Source of the DNA: Vicinamibacterales bacterium
GTDB taxonomy: Bacteria > Acidobacteriota > Vicinamibacteria > Vicinamibacterales > Fen-181
Length of the DNA stretch: 64,000 nt
Direction of reading: 5' to 3'
NCBI GenBank assembly: GCA_036504215.1
Contig: DASXVO010000021.1
Location: forward strand, 206,428-270,427
Positions 46,181 to 55,097 of this stretch are shown here, piece by piece; within the stretch, counting starts at the first letter, position 1; each line of letters opens with the position of its first letter. The notes under the pieces were generated by a model. It was not told the DNA's origin, ran no database searches, and was given only the letters and a program-made list of their open reading frames with translations. Both the position numbers and the translations under genes were made by a program.

Positions 46181-46675
46181 TCAGTACAGCAAAGGAATGA
46201 GTCTCCGCACGCGCCTTTGATAGGTGCGGTAACCCGGGAACCTGTCTGCCAACCACCTCTCCTCACGGCGTGACTTCAGATCGAGGAACACGAAGAGCAC
46301 GACCGCGTACCCCACCGTCAGCCAACTGCCAACATACAGCGCCCAGCCGAGGGCGAGGACCATCCCTCCGAAGTACATCGGATGGCGAACAAGCGCGTAG
46401 GGGCCGGTATCGATGAGCGTCGCACCGTCCTTCGGGTAGGGCAACGGCGTCAAGCCTGGGCCCAGCCTGATGATGCCCGCGATGAGGAACCCGGTCCCGG
46501 CAATCATCAGGACGAGACCCAGCGTGCCGCAGGCGCGCGGGAAGGGAAACATCGGCAGGGCTCGGTCGGCAAGCGTGCGGGGTCCGAAGAAGACCAGCGC
46601 GATCAGGGCGACCTGGACCACGACAAGCCATTCGCCGCGGGCTCCCTGCCACCAGCGTTCGTGATTGTCAGCCAT
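46181..46675 (-). CDS. Isoprenylcysteine-methyltransferase-like membrane methyltransferase
   Basis: 164 residues with four to five TM helices. The C-terminal half carries the ICMT/PEMT-type signature: GPYALVRHPMYFGGMVLALGWAL, followed by a helical hairpin, then REERWLADRFPGYRTYQRRV, the usual E-E..L...F...Y..Y pattern. Bacterial members methylate lipids, quinones or isoprenoid acceptors, or are uncharacterised. It lies 159 bp before the ankyrin-MBL start on the same strand; an operon is possible but not evident. It is divergent from the D-aminopeptidase gene. Confidence 0.88.
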   Translation of the reverse strand: MADNHERWWQGARGEWLVVVQVALIALVFFGPRTLADRALPMFPFPRACGTLGLVLMIAGTGFLIAGIIRLGPGLTPLPYPKDGATLIDTGPYALVRHPMYFGGMVLALGWALYVGSWLTVGYAVVLFVFLDLKSRREERWLADRFPGYRTYQRRVRRLIPLLY

Positions 46676-46903
46676 CAGCGTGAGCCCTTCGCAATCTGGA
46701 CACGGATCTTCTACACCTCGCCGTGTCGCTGGTCAACAGGCGGAGACAGATCGTCAGGATGATCCTGCGCGCGGGCGTCGCGCTGGCCGGCGCCGCACAC
46801 GCACCGCCGACGCCGCATCGACCTGGCCCTGTCCTCGGTGTTCGCGGTATGCTTCGCGCGCCACGAGAACGCTCTGCCTTTTCGCGCCGATCGGAGGTTC
46901 GCC

Positions 46904-47968
46904 ATGCGGGTTCGCCATCTCGTCACCGTCTTCCTCGCAGTCCTGGTCTGCACGGTCACGGCAGCCGGCCCCCGTCCGCTGAAGGTCCTTGTCCTGTGCG
47001 ACATGGAAGGCGTGTCGGAAGCCACCAGCCTCGCGCACACCAACTACAACACGCCCGAGTATCAGGAGGCGCGAATCTCTCTCACAGCCGATGTCAACGC
47101 GGCGATTGCCGGCCTGAAGGCCGCCGGCGTCGGCGAGATCGTCGTCGTCGACGGCCATGGATCGGGCAACACCGTCGAGCCGGACGTGTTCGAGAACAAG
47201 CTGGTTGCGCCAGCCAGGATGATCTCGAGGAACGCACCGTTCGACATCTACATGGACAGCTACGATCACTCGGTCGACGCCGTCGTGGCGATCGCCATGC
47301 ACGCCGGCGCCGGTAACCGGTCGGGCTTCCTGTCCCACACGTACAGCGGCGTGGCGGTGGACTATCGGGTGAACGGTGCGCCGTTCAACGAAACGATGAT
47401 CCTTGCCATGGGTGCTGCGCGGCTGAAGATCCCGATCGTGGCCGTGAGCGGCGACGACCAACTCGAAAGGGAGCTGCGACGGAACCTGCCGTGGGTCCAG
47501 TACGCCATGGTCAAGCACGCCGTCGACCGCACCAGGGCCGAACCGCTGGCCCGCGATGAGATCGACCGGCGCATCACCGCCGCCGCCCGCGCTGGCATCG
47601 AGAAGCTCGATGCGGCGCGCCTCCCCGACGTGGGTGGGCCGTATCGATTCGCCTTGACCTTCCGAGACGAAGCCGAGACCACCAACGCCGCACTCTTCCC
47701 CGGCGCCGACACCGCGCTCAACGCACGAACCGTGCAGGTGCGTGCGAACGACTTCGAGGAAGGTTATCGCAAGAGCCTGCGCCTGCTCGGTCTCGCTGGT
47801 GCCGCGGCGCGCGAGACGGCGCTGCAGGCCGTGATGGCAACGGCACCGGATGCGGCCGCGTGGCGGGCTCGAATCGGTGAGTGGAACGGCGAACGCTTCC
47901 TGGATCGCGTCTCGCCGCCCGTCGCCTCCGCGCCGACCGGAAAGCCCCGCTATTGGGGCGCGCGGTAA
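46904..47968 (+). CDS. M55-family (DppA-like) D-aminopeptidase, exported
   Basis: 354 residues from ATG 46904 (GGAGG six bases upstream) with a signal peptide (LVTVFLAVLVCTVTAAG). The DppA metal ligands are recognisable: D-x-E in CDMEGVS, His in VVDGHGSGN, His in AIAMHAGAG, and Glu in FNETMILA. DppA-type peptidases cut D-amino-acid-containing peptides such as those from peptidoglycan; the exported location here fits cell-wall peptide recycling or scavenging (inference). It is followed 63 bp later by the Asp-box protein on the same strand. Confidence 0.9.
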   Translation: MRVRHLVTVFLAVLVCTVTAAGPRPLKVLVLCDMEGVSEATSLAHTNYNTPEYQEARISLTADVNAAIAGLKAAGVGEIVVVDGHGSGNTVEPDVFENKLVAPARMISRNAPFDIYMDSYDHSVDAVVAIAMHAGAGNRSGFLSHTYSGVAVDYRVNGAPFNETMILAMGAARLKIPIVAVSGDDQLERELRRNLPWVQYAMVKHAVDRTRAEPLARDEIDRRITAAARAGIEKLDAARLPDVGGPYRFALTFRDEAETTNAALFPGADTALNARTVQVRANDFEEGYRKSLRLLGLAGAAARETALQAVMATAPDAAAWRARIGEWNGERFLDRVSPPVASAPTGKPRYWGAR

Positions 47969-48031
47969 GCGAGCGAGCCGGCGTGGTATGCTGCGAAACG
48001 CTCGCCATCCACCTGCATTCGGAGGTCTACC

Positions 48032-51000
48032 GTGCTGCTGCGTCGACCGTCACCCTGGGCGCTGCTCCTCGCCCTGTTCCCGTGTCTGGTACTCGCGCAG
48101 TCGTCCGGACGACACTCCGCGGCACCAGCGAAGGCCCCCGCCGCCGTCACGGCGCCGGTGGCCGCACTGACGTCACCGCCGTCCTTGTCCGATCGGTTCC
48201 CCGGCCTCGAGTTTCGGAGCATTGGTCCGTTCCGCGGCGGCCGGTCCGTGGCCGTGACGGGCGTTCGTGGCCAGCCCCTGGTCTACTACTTTGGAGCCAC
48301 CGGAGGCGGTGTCTGGAAGACGACCGACGGTGGTGCTTCGTGGCAGAACGTGTCCGACAAGTTCTTCAAGACCAGTTCGATCGGCGCCGTGGCCGTGGCC
48401 GACTCCGACGCCAACGTCGTCTACGTCGGGACCGGAGAGACCGCGATTCGCGGCAGCACGAGCTCGCACGGCGACGGTGTCTACCGGTCCACGGATGGCG
48501 GCGCGACGTGGACGAACGTCGGTTTGTCCGACACGCGGCAGATTGCCCGCATCCGGATCGATCCCCGGAACCCTGACATCGCATTTGTCGCGTCCCAGGG
48601 CCATATCTGGGGCCCCAACGACGCGCGCGGCGTCTACCGCACGCTCGACGGCGGGAAGACCTGGAAGCACGTTCTCTACGTCGACGACAAGACCGGCGCG
48701 TCCGATCTGGCGATGGATCCGACGAACCCGCGCATCCTGTATGCCGCGTTCTGGCAGGTCTACCGCAAGGCGTGGACGCTGCAGAGCGGCGGGCCGGGAG
48801 GCGGGCTCTACAAGTCGATCGACGGGGGCGACACCTGGAAGAAGCTGGCCGACGGCCTCCCGGAAGGTATGGTCGGCAAGTGCACCGTCACGGTGTCTGC
48901 GGCCAGGCCGTCCAGGATCTGGGCAATGGTCGAGGCCGAGAAGGGTGGCTTGTACCGGAGCGACAACGGCGGCGAGAAGTGGTTGCTCGTCAACGCCTCC
49001 CACCGAGTACGCCAGCGGGCGTGGTACTACTCGGGCGTCTATGCCGATCCTCGCAACGACGAGATCGTCTACGCGCCCAACATCTCCTTCCTGAAGTCAA
49101 TCGACGGTGGCAAGTCCTTCTCGAGCATCCGCGTCCGCCATGGCGACACGCACGATCTCTGGATCGATCCCGACAATCCCTCCCGGATGATCCTCGGCGA
49201 CGATGGCGGTGCGGAAGTGACGTTCAACGGCGGGCAGAGCTGGTCATCGGAGGACAACCAGCCGACCGCGCAGATCTACCGCGTGACCACTGACACGAGA
49301 TTCCCGTACTGGATCTACGGCTCGCAGCAGGACAACACCAGTATCGCGATTCCGAGCGGCGTGCGCGGCGCGGGCATCGTCCGGACCGACTGGTACGACG
49401 TGGCAGGCGGCGAATCGGGTTGGATCGCCCCCGACCCGCGCAATGCGGACATCGTCTTCGCGGGCGGGTACGGTGGATCGATCACACGCTACGACCGCCG
49501 CTCGGGAGAAGCGCGGGAAATCGTCGCGTGGCCGCAGGTCATCGACGGCCGCGCGGCGCGCGACCTGAAATACCGATTCCAGTGGACGGCGCCGATCCTC
49601 CTGTCCCCGCACGACCCGGACACGCTGTACCACGCAGCTCAGGTACTCCTGAAGACGCGAGATGGCGGACAGACGTGGCAGGAGATCAGTCCAGACCTCA
49701 CCCGCAACGACCGTGCAAAGCAGGACTACAGCGGCGGCCCCATCTCACACGAGTTCACGGGGGTCGAAACCTACGACACCATCTTCTACGTGGTGGAGTC
49801 ACCGCACGAAGCGGGCACCATCTGGGTGGGAACAGACGACGGGTTGGTGCAGATCACGCGCGACGGGGGGAAGACCTGGCAGAACGTGACGCCGCCGGGC
49901 ATTCCCGAGTGGATCCGTATCAACGCGATCGAGGTGTCGCCACACCACAAGGCGACCGCCTACGTCGCCGCGATGATGAACCAGCACGACGACCTCCGCC
50001 CCTACATCTACAAGACCACCGACTACGGCAAGACCTGGACGAAGATCGTCACCGGCATTCCCGACACGACGTTCGCACGCGTCGTGCGCGAAGACACCGA
50101 ACGGGCCGGGCTCCTCTACGCCGGGACCGAGACCGGCCTCTACATCTCGTTCGACGGCGGCGCCAATTGGCAGCCGTTCCAGCGCAACCTGCCTGTCGTG
50201 CCGATCACCGACATGACGGTCAAGCACGAGGACCTGGTCGTGGCCACGGAAGGCCGCTCGTTCTGGATCCTCGACGACGTGACGCCGCTCCGCCAGTGGA
50301 AGACCGAGATCGGGCAGTCGCCGGCATACCTGTTCGCACCTCGTCCCAGCCATCGTCTGCCTGGCGAGCCCTCGCCACGGCCCGACGTGGGCAAGAACCG
50401 GCCGAACGGCGTCATCGTGAACTTCTGGCTGAAGGAGAAACAGAAGAGCGATGTCCCGGTCACGCTCGAATTCCTGGAGGGATCGACCGTGCTTCGCACG
50501 GTCTCCAGCATCGCCAAGCCGGTGGACGATGAACTGGCGGAGAAGGGAGATGAGGACGAGGAGGGAGAGAAGCCGCTCGAACCGGTGGCCGGGGTGAATC
50601 GGTACGTCTGGAACCTGCGGCAGACCGTGCCGAACCTCCTCATGCCGCGATACACGTTTGGCGATTTCCCGCCGCAGGGCATCCGGGTGACGCCCGGCCG
50701 CTACAGCGTCCGGTTCAAGGCCGGCGCGCAGTCGTTCGACGCGCCGTTCGAGGTGCGTTCGAATCCGGCGGTCAACGTGCCGGTTTCGGATCTCGAGGCC
50801 CAGGCCGCCCTGCTGCGCGCCATTCGCGACGACCTCATGACCGTTCACGGCGCGGTCCGCCGGATCAAGGATGTCAGGCTGCAGGTGGCCGGGCTGTTGA
50901 GGCGCGCAGACGCGATCGGCAGGGGGCAAGGGCTCAAAGCCAGGGCTGAAGCGCTAAACGAGAAGCTGTCCGCCATCGCGGACGCGCTCTACAACCCGAA

Positions 51001-51262
51001 CCTGAAGACCAGCCAGGACTCGCTGAACTACCTGCCGAAGCTCGATTTCCAGTTCGCCGGGCTCGCGGGCGTCGCGGACACAGCCGACGCCAAGCCGACA
51101 GCGGGCGAAATGGCTCGCTACACCGAGTTGAAGGGGCAACTCACCGAACTGCTCGGGCGGCTCCAGACGGTGCAGGACGCGGACTTGAAGGACTTCAACA
51201 AGGCGGTGGCGGATGCCGGCGTGCCGCCTGTCGTCCTGATGCCCTTCGACAAGAAGGACTGA
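48032..51262 (+). CDS. Large secreted Asp-box (VPS10/sortilin-like) beta-propeller protein
   Basis: 1076 residues from GTG 48032 (GGAGG upstream) with a signal peptide (ALLLALFPCLVLAQ). About eleven Asp-box repeats are visible: KTTDGGASW, RSTDGGATW, RTLDGGKTW, KSIDGGDTW, RSDNGGEKW, KSIDGGKSF, TFNGGQSW, KTRDGGQTW, ITRDGGKTW, KTTDYGKTW, SFDGGANW. They predict one or two large propellers as in sortilin-type proteins, often annotated as glycosyl hydrolases. No sialidase Arg triad is evident, so catalysis is not assured. The C-terminal 250 residues form a beta domain (NRYVWNLRQTVPNLLMP) and a helical region. The family is frequent in Acidobacteriota and Bacteroidota secretomes. Confidence 0.88.
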   Translation: MLLRRPSPWALLLALFPCLVLAQSSGRHSAAPAKAPAAVTAPVAALTSPPSLSDRFPGLEFRSIGPFRGGRSVAVTGVRGQPLVYYFGATGGGVWKTTDGGASWQNVSDKFFKTSSIGAVAVADSDANVVYVGTGETAIRGSTSSHGDGVYRSTDGGATWTNVGLSDTRQIARIRIDPRNPDIAFVASQGHIWGPNDARGVYRTLDGGKTWKHVLYVDDKTGASDLAMDPTNPRILYAAFWQVYRKAWTLQSGGPGGGLYKSIDGGDTWKKLADGLPEGMVGKCTVTVSAARPSRIWAMVEAEKGGLYRSDNGGEKWLLVNASHRVRQRAWYYSGVYADPRNDEIVYAPNISFLKSIDGGKSFSSIRVRHGDTHDLWIDPDNPSRMILGDDGGAEVTFNGGQSWSSEDNQPTAQIYRVTTDTRFPYWIYGSQQDNTSIAIPSGVRGAGIVRTDWYDVAGGESGWIAPDPRNADIVFAGGYGGSITRYDRRSGEAREIVAWPQVIDGRAARDLKYRFQWTAPILLSPHDPDTLYHAAQVLLKTRDGGQTWQEISPDLTRNDRAKQDYSGGPISHEFTGVETYDTIFYVVESPHEAGTIWVGTDDGLVQITRDGGKTWQNVTPPGIPEWIRINAIEVSPHHKATAYVAAMMNQHDDLRPYIYKTTDYGKTWTKIVTGIPDTTFARVVREDTERAGLLYAGTETGLYISFDGGANWQPFQRNLPVVPITDMTVKHEDLVVATEGRSFWILDDVTPLRQWKTEIGQSPAYLFAPRPSHRLPGEPSPRPDVGKNRPNGVIVNFWLKEKQKSDVPVTLEFLEGSTVLRTVSSIAKPVDDELAEKGDEDEEGEKPLEPVAGVNRYVWNLRQTVPNLLMPRYTFGDFPPQGIRVTPGRYSVRFKAGAQSFDAPFEVRSNPAVNVPVSDLEAQAALLRAIRDDLMTVHGAVRRIKDVRLQVAGLLRRADAIGRGQGLKARAEALNEKLSAIADALYNPNLKTSQDSLNYLPKLDFQFAGLAGVADTADAKPTAGEMARYTELKGQLTELLGRLQTVQDADLKDFNKAVADAGVPPVVLMPFDKKD

Positions 51263-51388
51263 CGGCCCCTCGCAGACATCCTGCCGAAGTCGGATACGAT
51301 TGTAGGTGTGGTCACCGACAGTTGAAGACGACGGGCCCGGCGGAGCTTTGCCGGCCAGCGGCATGAGCAACAACAAGGAGCAGTGACG

Positions 51389-52438
51389 ATGAACAAGGTC
51401 ATTGGATACGCGGCGCAGAGTGCCACGGCACCGCTCGAGTCGTATGGTTTCGAACGCCGCGAACCTGGAGCGGGAGATGTGCAGATTGCCATCCAGTTCT
51501 GCGGCGTCTGCCATTCGGATCTGCACACGGTCCGCAATGAATGGATGAACACGACATATCCGGTCGTCCCGGGTCACGAGATCGTGGGCCGCGTCAGTCG
51601 TGTCGGCGGCGGTGTGAAGAGATTCAAGGTCGGGGATCAGGTCGGGGTGGGCTGCATGGTGGACTCATGTCGAACCTGTCAGGACTGCCGGGAAGGACTC
51701 GAGCAGTACTGTCAGAACGGGCTCATTCTCACCTACAACAGCCCGGACAAGCACACGGGTGGCGTGACATACGGCGGCTACTCGAGCGACATCGTCGTGG
51801 ACGAGCACTTCGTGTTGCGCGTGTCCGAGAGGCTGCCCCTCCCCAACGTGGCGCCACTGCTCTGCGCAGGAATCACCACCTACTCGCCGCTGCGCCACTG
51901 GAACGTGAACGCCGGGAAGAAGGTGGGCATTGTCGGCCTCGGCGGACTCGGTCACATGGGGCTGAAGTTCGCGCATGCGTTCGGCGCCCACGTCGTGCTG
52001 TTCACGACCTCTCCGAGCAAGACGGCGGATGCACTCCGGCTGGGTGCCGACCAGGTCGTGCTCTCGACGAACAGCGGTGACATGAAGCTCCACGCCGGCA
52101 GCTTCGACTTCATCCTGGACACCGTGGCAGCCCCGCACGATCTCGATGCCTTCACCGCGCTCCTCAAGCGCGATGCGACGTTGTGTCTGGTGGGCGCGCC
52201 TGCACAACCGCATCCATCGCCCGCGGTCTTCAACCTGATCTTCCGACGCCGGCAACTGGCCGGGTCGTTGATTGGCGGAATTCGCGAGACACAGGAGATG
52301 CTCGATTTCTGCGCCGAGCATGGCATCACGTCGGATGTGGAGGTGATTCCGATCCAGGCCATCAACGAGGCCTACGAGCGCATGCTGAAGAGCGATGTGA
52401 AATACCGCTTCGTGATCGACCTCTCGACGTTGCGCTAG
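51389..52438 (+). CDS. Zinc-dependent NAD(P) alcohol dehydrogenase (CAD/YahK-like)
   Basis: 349 residues. Catalytic zinc site: CGVCHSDLH and GHEIVG; structural zinc site: four Cys in DSCRTCQDCREGLEQYC; cofactor loop: VGIVGLGGLGHMGLKFA. The arrangement is that of the cinnamyl-alcohol/YahK group, which reduces a range of aldehydes, usually with NADPH. ATG 51389 is preferred because AAGGAG at 51375-51380 is spaced 8 bp from it; GTG 51383 is closer and unlikely. It stands alone, 127 bp after the Asp-box protein, and may serve aldehyde detoxification (inference). Confidence 0.93.
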   Translation: MNKVIGYAAQSATAPLESYGFERREPGAGDVQIAIQFCGVCHSDLHTVRNEWMNTTYPVVPGHEIVGRVSRVGGGVKRFKVGDQVGVGCMVDSCRTCQDCREGLEQYCQNGLILTYNSPDKHTGGVTYGGYSSDIVVDEHFVLRVSERLPLPNVAPLLCAGITTYSPLRHWNVNAGKKVGIVGLGGLGHMGLKFAHAFGAHVVLFTTSPSKTADALRLGADQVVLSTNSGDMKLHAGSFDFILDTVAAPHDLDAFTALLKRDATLCLVGAPAQPHPSPAVFNLIFRRRQLAGSLIGGIRETQEMLDFCAEHGITSDVEVIPIQAINEAYERMLKSDVKYRFVIDLSTLR

Positions 52439-52473
52439 CGCGAGAGTCCCTGGCCGGCGGTCCGCGAACCGGA

Positions 52474-52692
52474 TTACCAACCGTTCCGGACCGCCCACCA
52501 GAGCACAACGCCGATGACGGCTCCTGTGGCAAGCAGCGAGACGAGATCGGTTGTGAAGTACGGATACACCATCAGCAGAAGCCCCGCGACCAGGTGCGGC
52601 CATCGTCTCTGCTTCCTGCCGTACACGAACAGTACGAATCCGACCCCACCCGGAATGAGCGATACGAACAGCCACGTCGGATCAAACGACAT
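52474..52692 (-). CDS. Small conserved two- to three-helix membrane protein
   Basis: 72 residues, nearly all in hydrophobic segments: WLFVSLIPGGVGFVLFVYG, a short basic loop (RKQRRWPHL), VAGLLLMVYPYFTTDLVSLL and GAVIGVVLWWAV. The start MSFDPTWLF and the segment LVAGLLLMVYPYFTT match a small protein sometimes annotated as an amino-acid transport protein, a label I do not think is supported by evidence. Function unknown. It converges on the alcohol dehydrogenase gene with a 35-bp gap. Confidence 0.75.
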   Translation of the reverse strand: MSFDPTWLFVSLIPGGVGFVLFVYGRKQRRWPHLVAGLLLMVYPYFTTDLVSLLATGAVIGVVLWWAVRNGW

Positions 52693-52739
52693 GTGTCACG
52701 ACCGGAATTGGCGCCACTGATCTGACGAACCGGGCGGCA

Positions 52740-53007
52740 ACGTCGCCTCTGTCAGCGCCAACGTTCCGACTCGGGATCGAACGGCTCGTCCTTCCTTGAC
52801 GCTGCGAACACCGGAAGGCCGCTCTGCACGGACTTGTCGGATTTCTACTATGCCCCGTCCCAGCAAAACCCGTCGGCCTCGAACATCGGCGCGAATGGGG
52901 AGACGAACGCGGTGTCGTTTGCGGGGCTCGAAGCGGGCACGCTCCTTGCGACCCGGTTCACGGTCCTGAGCGGTCTGGCGGGGCCGAGCAGCGGGGTGTT
53001 CGACTGA
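52740..53007 (+). pseudogene. Possible C-terminal remnant of a secreted protein
   Basis: A frame without a start ends with a stop at 53005-53007 and reads DSGSNGSSFLDAANTGRP, LSDFYYAPSQQNPSASNI, GANGETNAVSFAGLEAGT and LLATRFTVLSGLAGPSSGVF. The Ser/Asn/Gly-rich, low-charge composition is that of an extracellular protein tail and unlike the Arg/Pro-rich shadow frames around it. The N-terminal part is absent and no family is recognised. This is the only coding-like signal in the 414-bp space 52693-53106. Confidence 0.35.
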
Positions 53008-53106
53008 GGTCTGCCGTCCTTCGGCGGTCGCAACACCTTGCGGCCATCGGGTCCGAGAGCACTCCTGCCGGCTCGGGCACGCACTGGGCATACTGGCCGC
53101 CCCGCC

Positions 53107-53514
53107 TTATTTCCAGCCGGTCGATCTGCGCGTGAAGCGCGCGGGCAAGGCCGGCTTCGCCTCCGGCGCAGGCTCCGGCTCACCTGACGCGGCGGCGATC
53201 TCCTGCTCGAGGTCGTCGGCGTTCGGCAAGCCGGCGAGCTGGTCCACGAACATCAACGAATGTTGCGAAGGGATCTCGAATTTCTTCCCGCACGCCTTGC
53301 AGGTGACATCGTCGTCGAGCCGAAGCAGGTAGTCGCGCATCTTCGCGAACTTGGCCCGATCGGCCTCGTCAGCCCCCGGCGGCAGGTTCGCTTTCCTGGA
53401 TCGCCGAACCCACCGAATGCTGTACTCGGCGGGCCGCCGGCACTTCGGGCACTGATACCGGGCTTGTCGAGTCTCCGGCTTCTCTGAGAAGAAGGCGCGT
53501 TCGTCCATGGCCAT
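53107..53514 (-). CDS. Small zinc-ribbon-like protein of unknown function
   Basis: 135 residues. Two Cys pairs, CPKC (about residues 22-25) and CKAC (about 72-75), are spaced as in a zinc ribbon, separated by a basic and helical insert (IRWVRRSRKANLPPG, AKFAKMRDYLLRLDDD). The C-terminal third is acidic then Ala/Pro-rich (EQEIAAASGEPEPAPEAKPA) and ends in a basic tail. Soluble. It may bind nucleic acid or act as an adaptor, but nothing in the sequence decides. It is the last gene of a long minus-strand series starting at 60432, with 182 bp (53515-53696) before it where I see no gene. Confidence 0.65.
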   Translation of the reverse strand: MAMDERAFFSEKPETRQARYQCPKCRRPAEYSIRWVRRSRKANLPPGADEADRAKFAKMRDYLLRLDDDVTCKACGKKFEIPSQHSLMFVDQLAGLPNADDLEQEIAAASGEPEPAPEAKPALPARFTRRSTGWK

Positions 53515-53696
53515 ACGCCTATGTTAGCAACGAACGGCCTCGAACGCGGCGACGAACGTCACGATGGCGGCAAGGACGGCGGCATCGACGGCGAGCTCGT
53601 TTCGTTCGTCCTGGCGCCTACCGGCGTCGTGGCCGGATGTCCGGCCCAAAAAGAGGGGGTCGTGCTCGATGGCCCGGCGGCGGGCTCACCAGCGCG

Positions 53697-54053
53697 TCAG
53701 CCCTTGACCCCAAACCCTTTCTTCAACAACAACTCGCGAAGCCGATCGCGAAGATCGCCTTGGAGTTCAATCGCGTTGTCTCTGACCGTGCCTCCCGCTC
53801 CGCAAGCCCGCTTCAGTTCCTGGCACAGGTCCTTGAGGAAGGCGGCGTTAGCCGGCAGGTCGTACACGACGCTGACGGTCTTTCCACCGCGCCCCGCCTT
53901 CTCGACGCGCAGCTTCGCGACGACGCGGACCGGCACCGGTTCGTGTGGGTGGCGTGCGCCGCACCGGCAGTCGCGAGGCGGGAGGCCGCAGCCTGGACAC
54001 ACTCTGCCCGTATCGGTGGAGTAGACGAGCCGGCTGTTGTTGCGTGCGGCCAT
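53697..54053 (-). CDS. yciH: SUI1/eIF1-like translation factor YciH
   Basis: 118 residues. N-terminal Cys-rich segment (RVCPGCGLPPRDCRCG) followed by the SUI1/eIF1 fold: VRVVAKLRVEKAGRGGKTVSVVYDL-type core strands, CQELKRACGAGGTVRDNAIEL (the family's G-C-G-G-T-V-K signature) and a terminal helix with LLLKKGFGV. Bacterial YciH proteins influence start-site fidelity. It starts 7 bp after the amidohydrolase stop, so it is co-transcribed with the metabolic genes upstream, an unusual place for a translation factor. Confidence 0.93.
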   Translation of the reverse strand: MAARNNSRLVYSTDTGRVCPGCGLPPRDCRCGARHPHEPVPVRVVAKLRVEKAGRGGKTVSVVYDLPANAAFLKDLCQELKRACGAGGTVRDNAIELQGDLRDRLRELLLKKGFGVKG

Positions 54054-54060
54054 GGCGCGA

Positions 54061-55062
54061 TCATGCGCGAAGTGCCGCGCCCGCCTCGCCGAGAAGCCGC
54101 GCCGCGTTGCCGCCGAGGATGCCGGCCTTTGCCGATTCGTCGATCTCCAGCGCGCGAAGGCTCGAGAGCATCTTGGGGATGCTGCCGATCTGGTGCGGAT
54201 AGTCGCTGCCGGCCATCACGTGATCGGCCCCGGCAAAGGCGATGGCCAGCTTCAGCGCATTCGCGTCGAAGTTGACCGTGTCGTAGTAGAAGCGCCTCAG
54301 GTGTTCGCCCGGCGGGCGCGTGATGTGCTCGCGGCACTCCTTGAACGCGAAGAACCCGCGGTCGAGCCGCTCGGCCAGATACGGGATCGCCCCTCCGAGG
54401 TGTCCGAGCACCCATCTGATGCGGGGGAATCGCTCGGTGACGCCCGCGAACACGAGGTGCGCGGCCGCGAGCGTCGTGTCCATCAGGAAGCCGACGAGCG
54501 GCATCAGCCAGTACTCCGTCATGGCCTCCACGCTCACCGGGTGGTTCGGGTGAATGTAGAGGACGGCACCCAGTTCGTTGGCCTTCTCATAGACCGGCCA
54601 GAACCGGCGGTCGGCGAGCGCGACGCCGTTGATGTTGCTGAAAACCATCGCCCCCGGCAGCCGCAGCGTCGTCATGGCTCGATCCAATTCGCGGGCCGCT
54701 GCTGCGGGATCGTTGAGCGGCAGCGTGGCCAGCGCCGCAAAACGGTGGCCGCGCGTCGCGACGACCTCCGCGAACTCGTCGTTGACGAGACGCGCGAGAT
54801 CGGCCGCGCGCTGCGGCGTCTCCACGTGCGTGCCGGGCGTGGTCAGCGTCAACACCTGCCGATCGACGCCCAGGTCGGCCAGCACCCGTTCCCTGAAGTC
54901 GATGTCGCGGTGCCCTGGCACGACGATGTTGTAGTCGCCGGGGTAGTACAAGAGCGGATTGCCGTCAGCATCGACACCGACCGTCACGTTGGTGCCCGTC
55001 GTCCGGAGCGCATCCAGGTACGCGGGCGGATAGTAGTGGTTGTGAAAATCGACAATCGGCAT
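54061..55062 (-). CDS. Amidohydrolase-family protein, ACMSD-like decarboxylase/hydrolase
   Basis: 333 residues, a TIM-barrel metal enzyme. Start 55062 opens directly with the metal motif VDFHNHYYPP (H-x-H). Further motifs are LYIHPNHPV (metal His), LGHLGGAIPYLAERLDRG (conserved His) and AGSDYPHQIG (the metal Asp). This set matches the aminocarboxymuconate-semialdehyde decarboxylase group (nonhydrolytic C-C cleavage with one metal) better than classical hydrolases. The natural substrate could be a breakdown product of an aromatic amino acid, which would fit the amino-acid permeases upstream (inference). It lies 35 bp after the APC permease and 7 bp before yciH. Confidence 0.88.
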   Translation of the reverse strand: MPIVDFHNHYYPPAYLDALRTTGTNVTVGVDADGNPLLYYPGDYNIVVPGHRDIDFRERVLADLGVDRQVLTLTTPGTHVETPQRAADLARLVNDEFAEVVATRGHRFAALATLPLNDPAAAARELDRAMTTLRLPGAMVFSNINGVALADRRFWPVYEKANELGAVLYIHPNHPVSVEAMTEYWLMPLVGFLMDTTLAAAHLVFAGVTERFPRIRWVLGHLGGAIPYLAERLDRGFFAFKECREHITRPPGEHLRRFYYDTVNFDANALKLAIAFAGADHVMAGSDYPHQIGSIPKMLSSLRALEIDESAKAGILGGNAARLLGEAGAALRA

Positions 55063-55097
55063 GCGAGCGTCTCCGTGTTCCCTTCTGCGTGTTGTGG

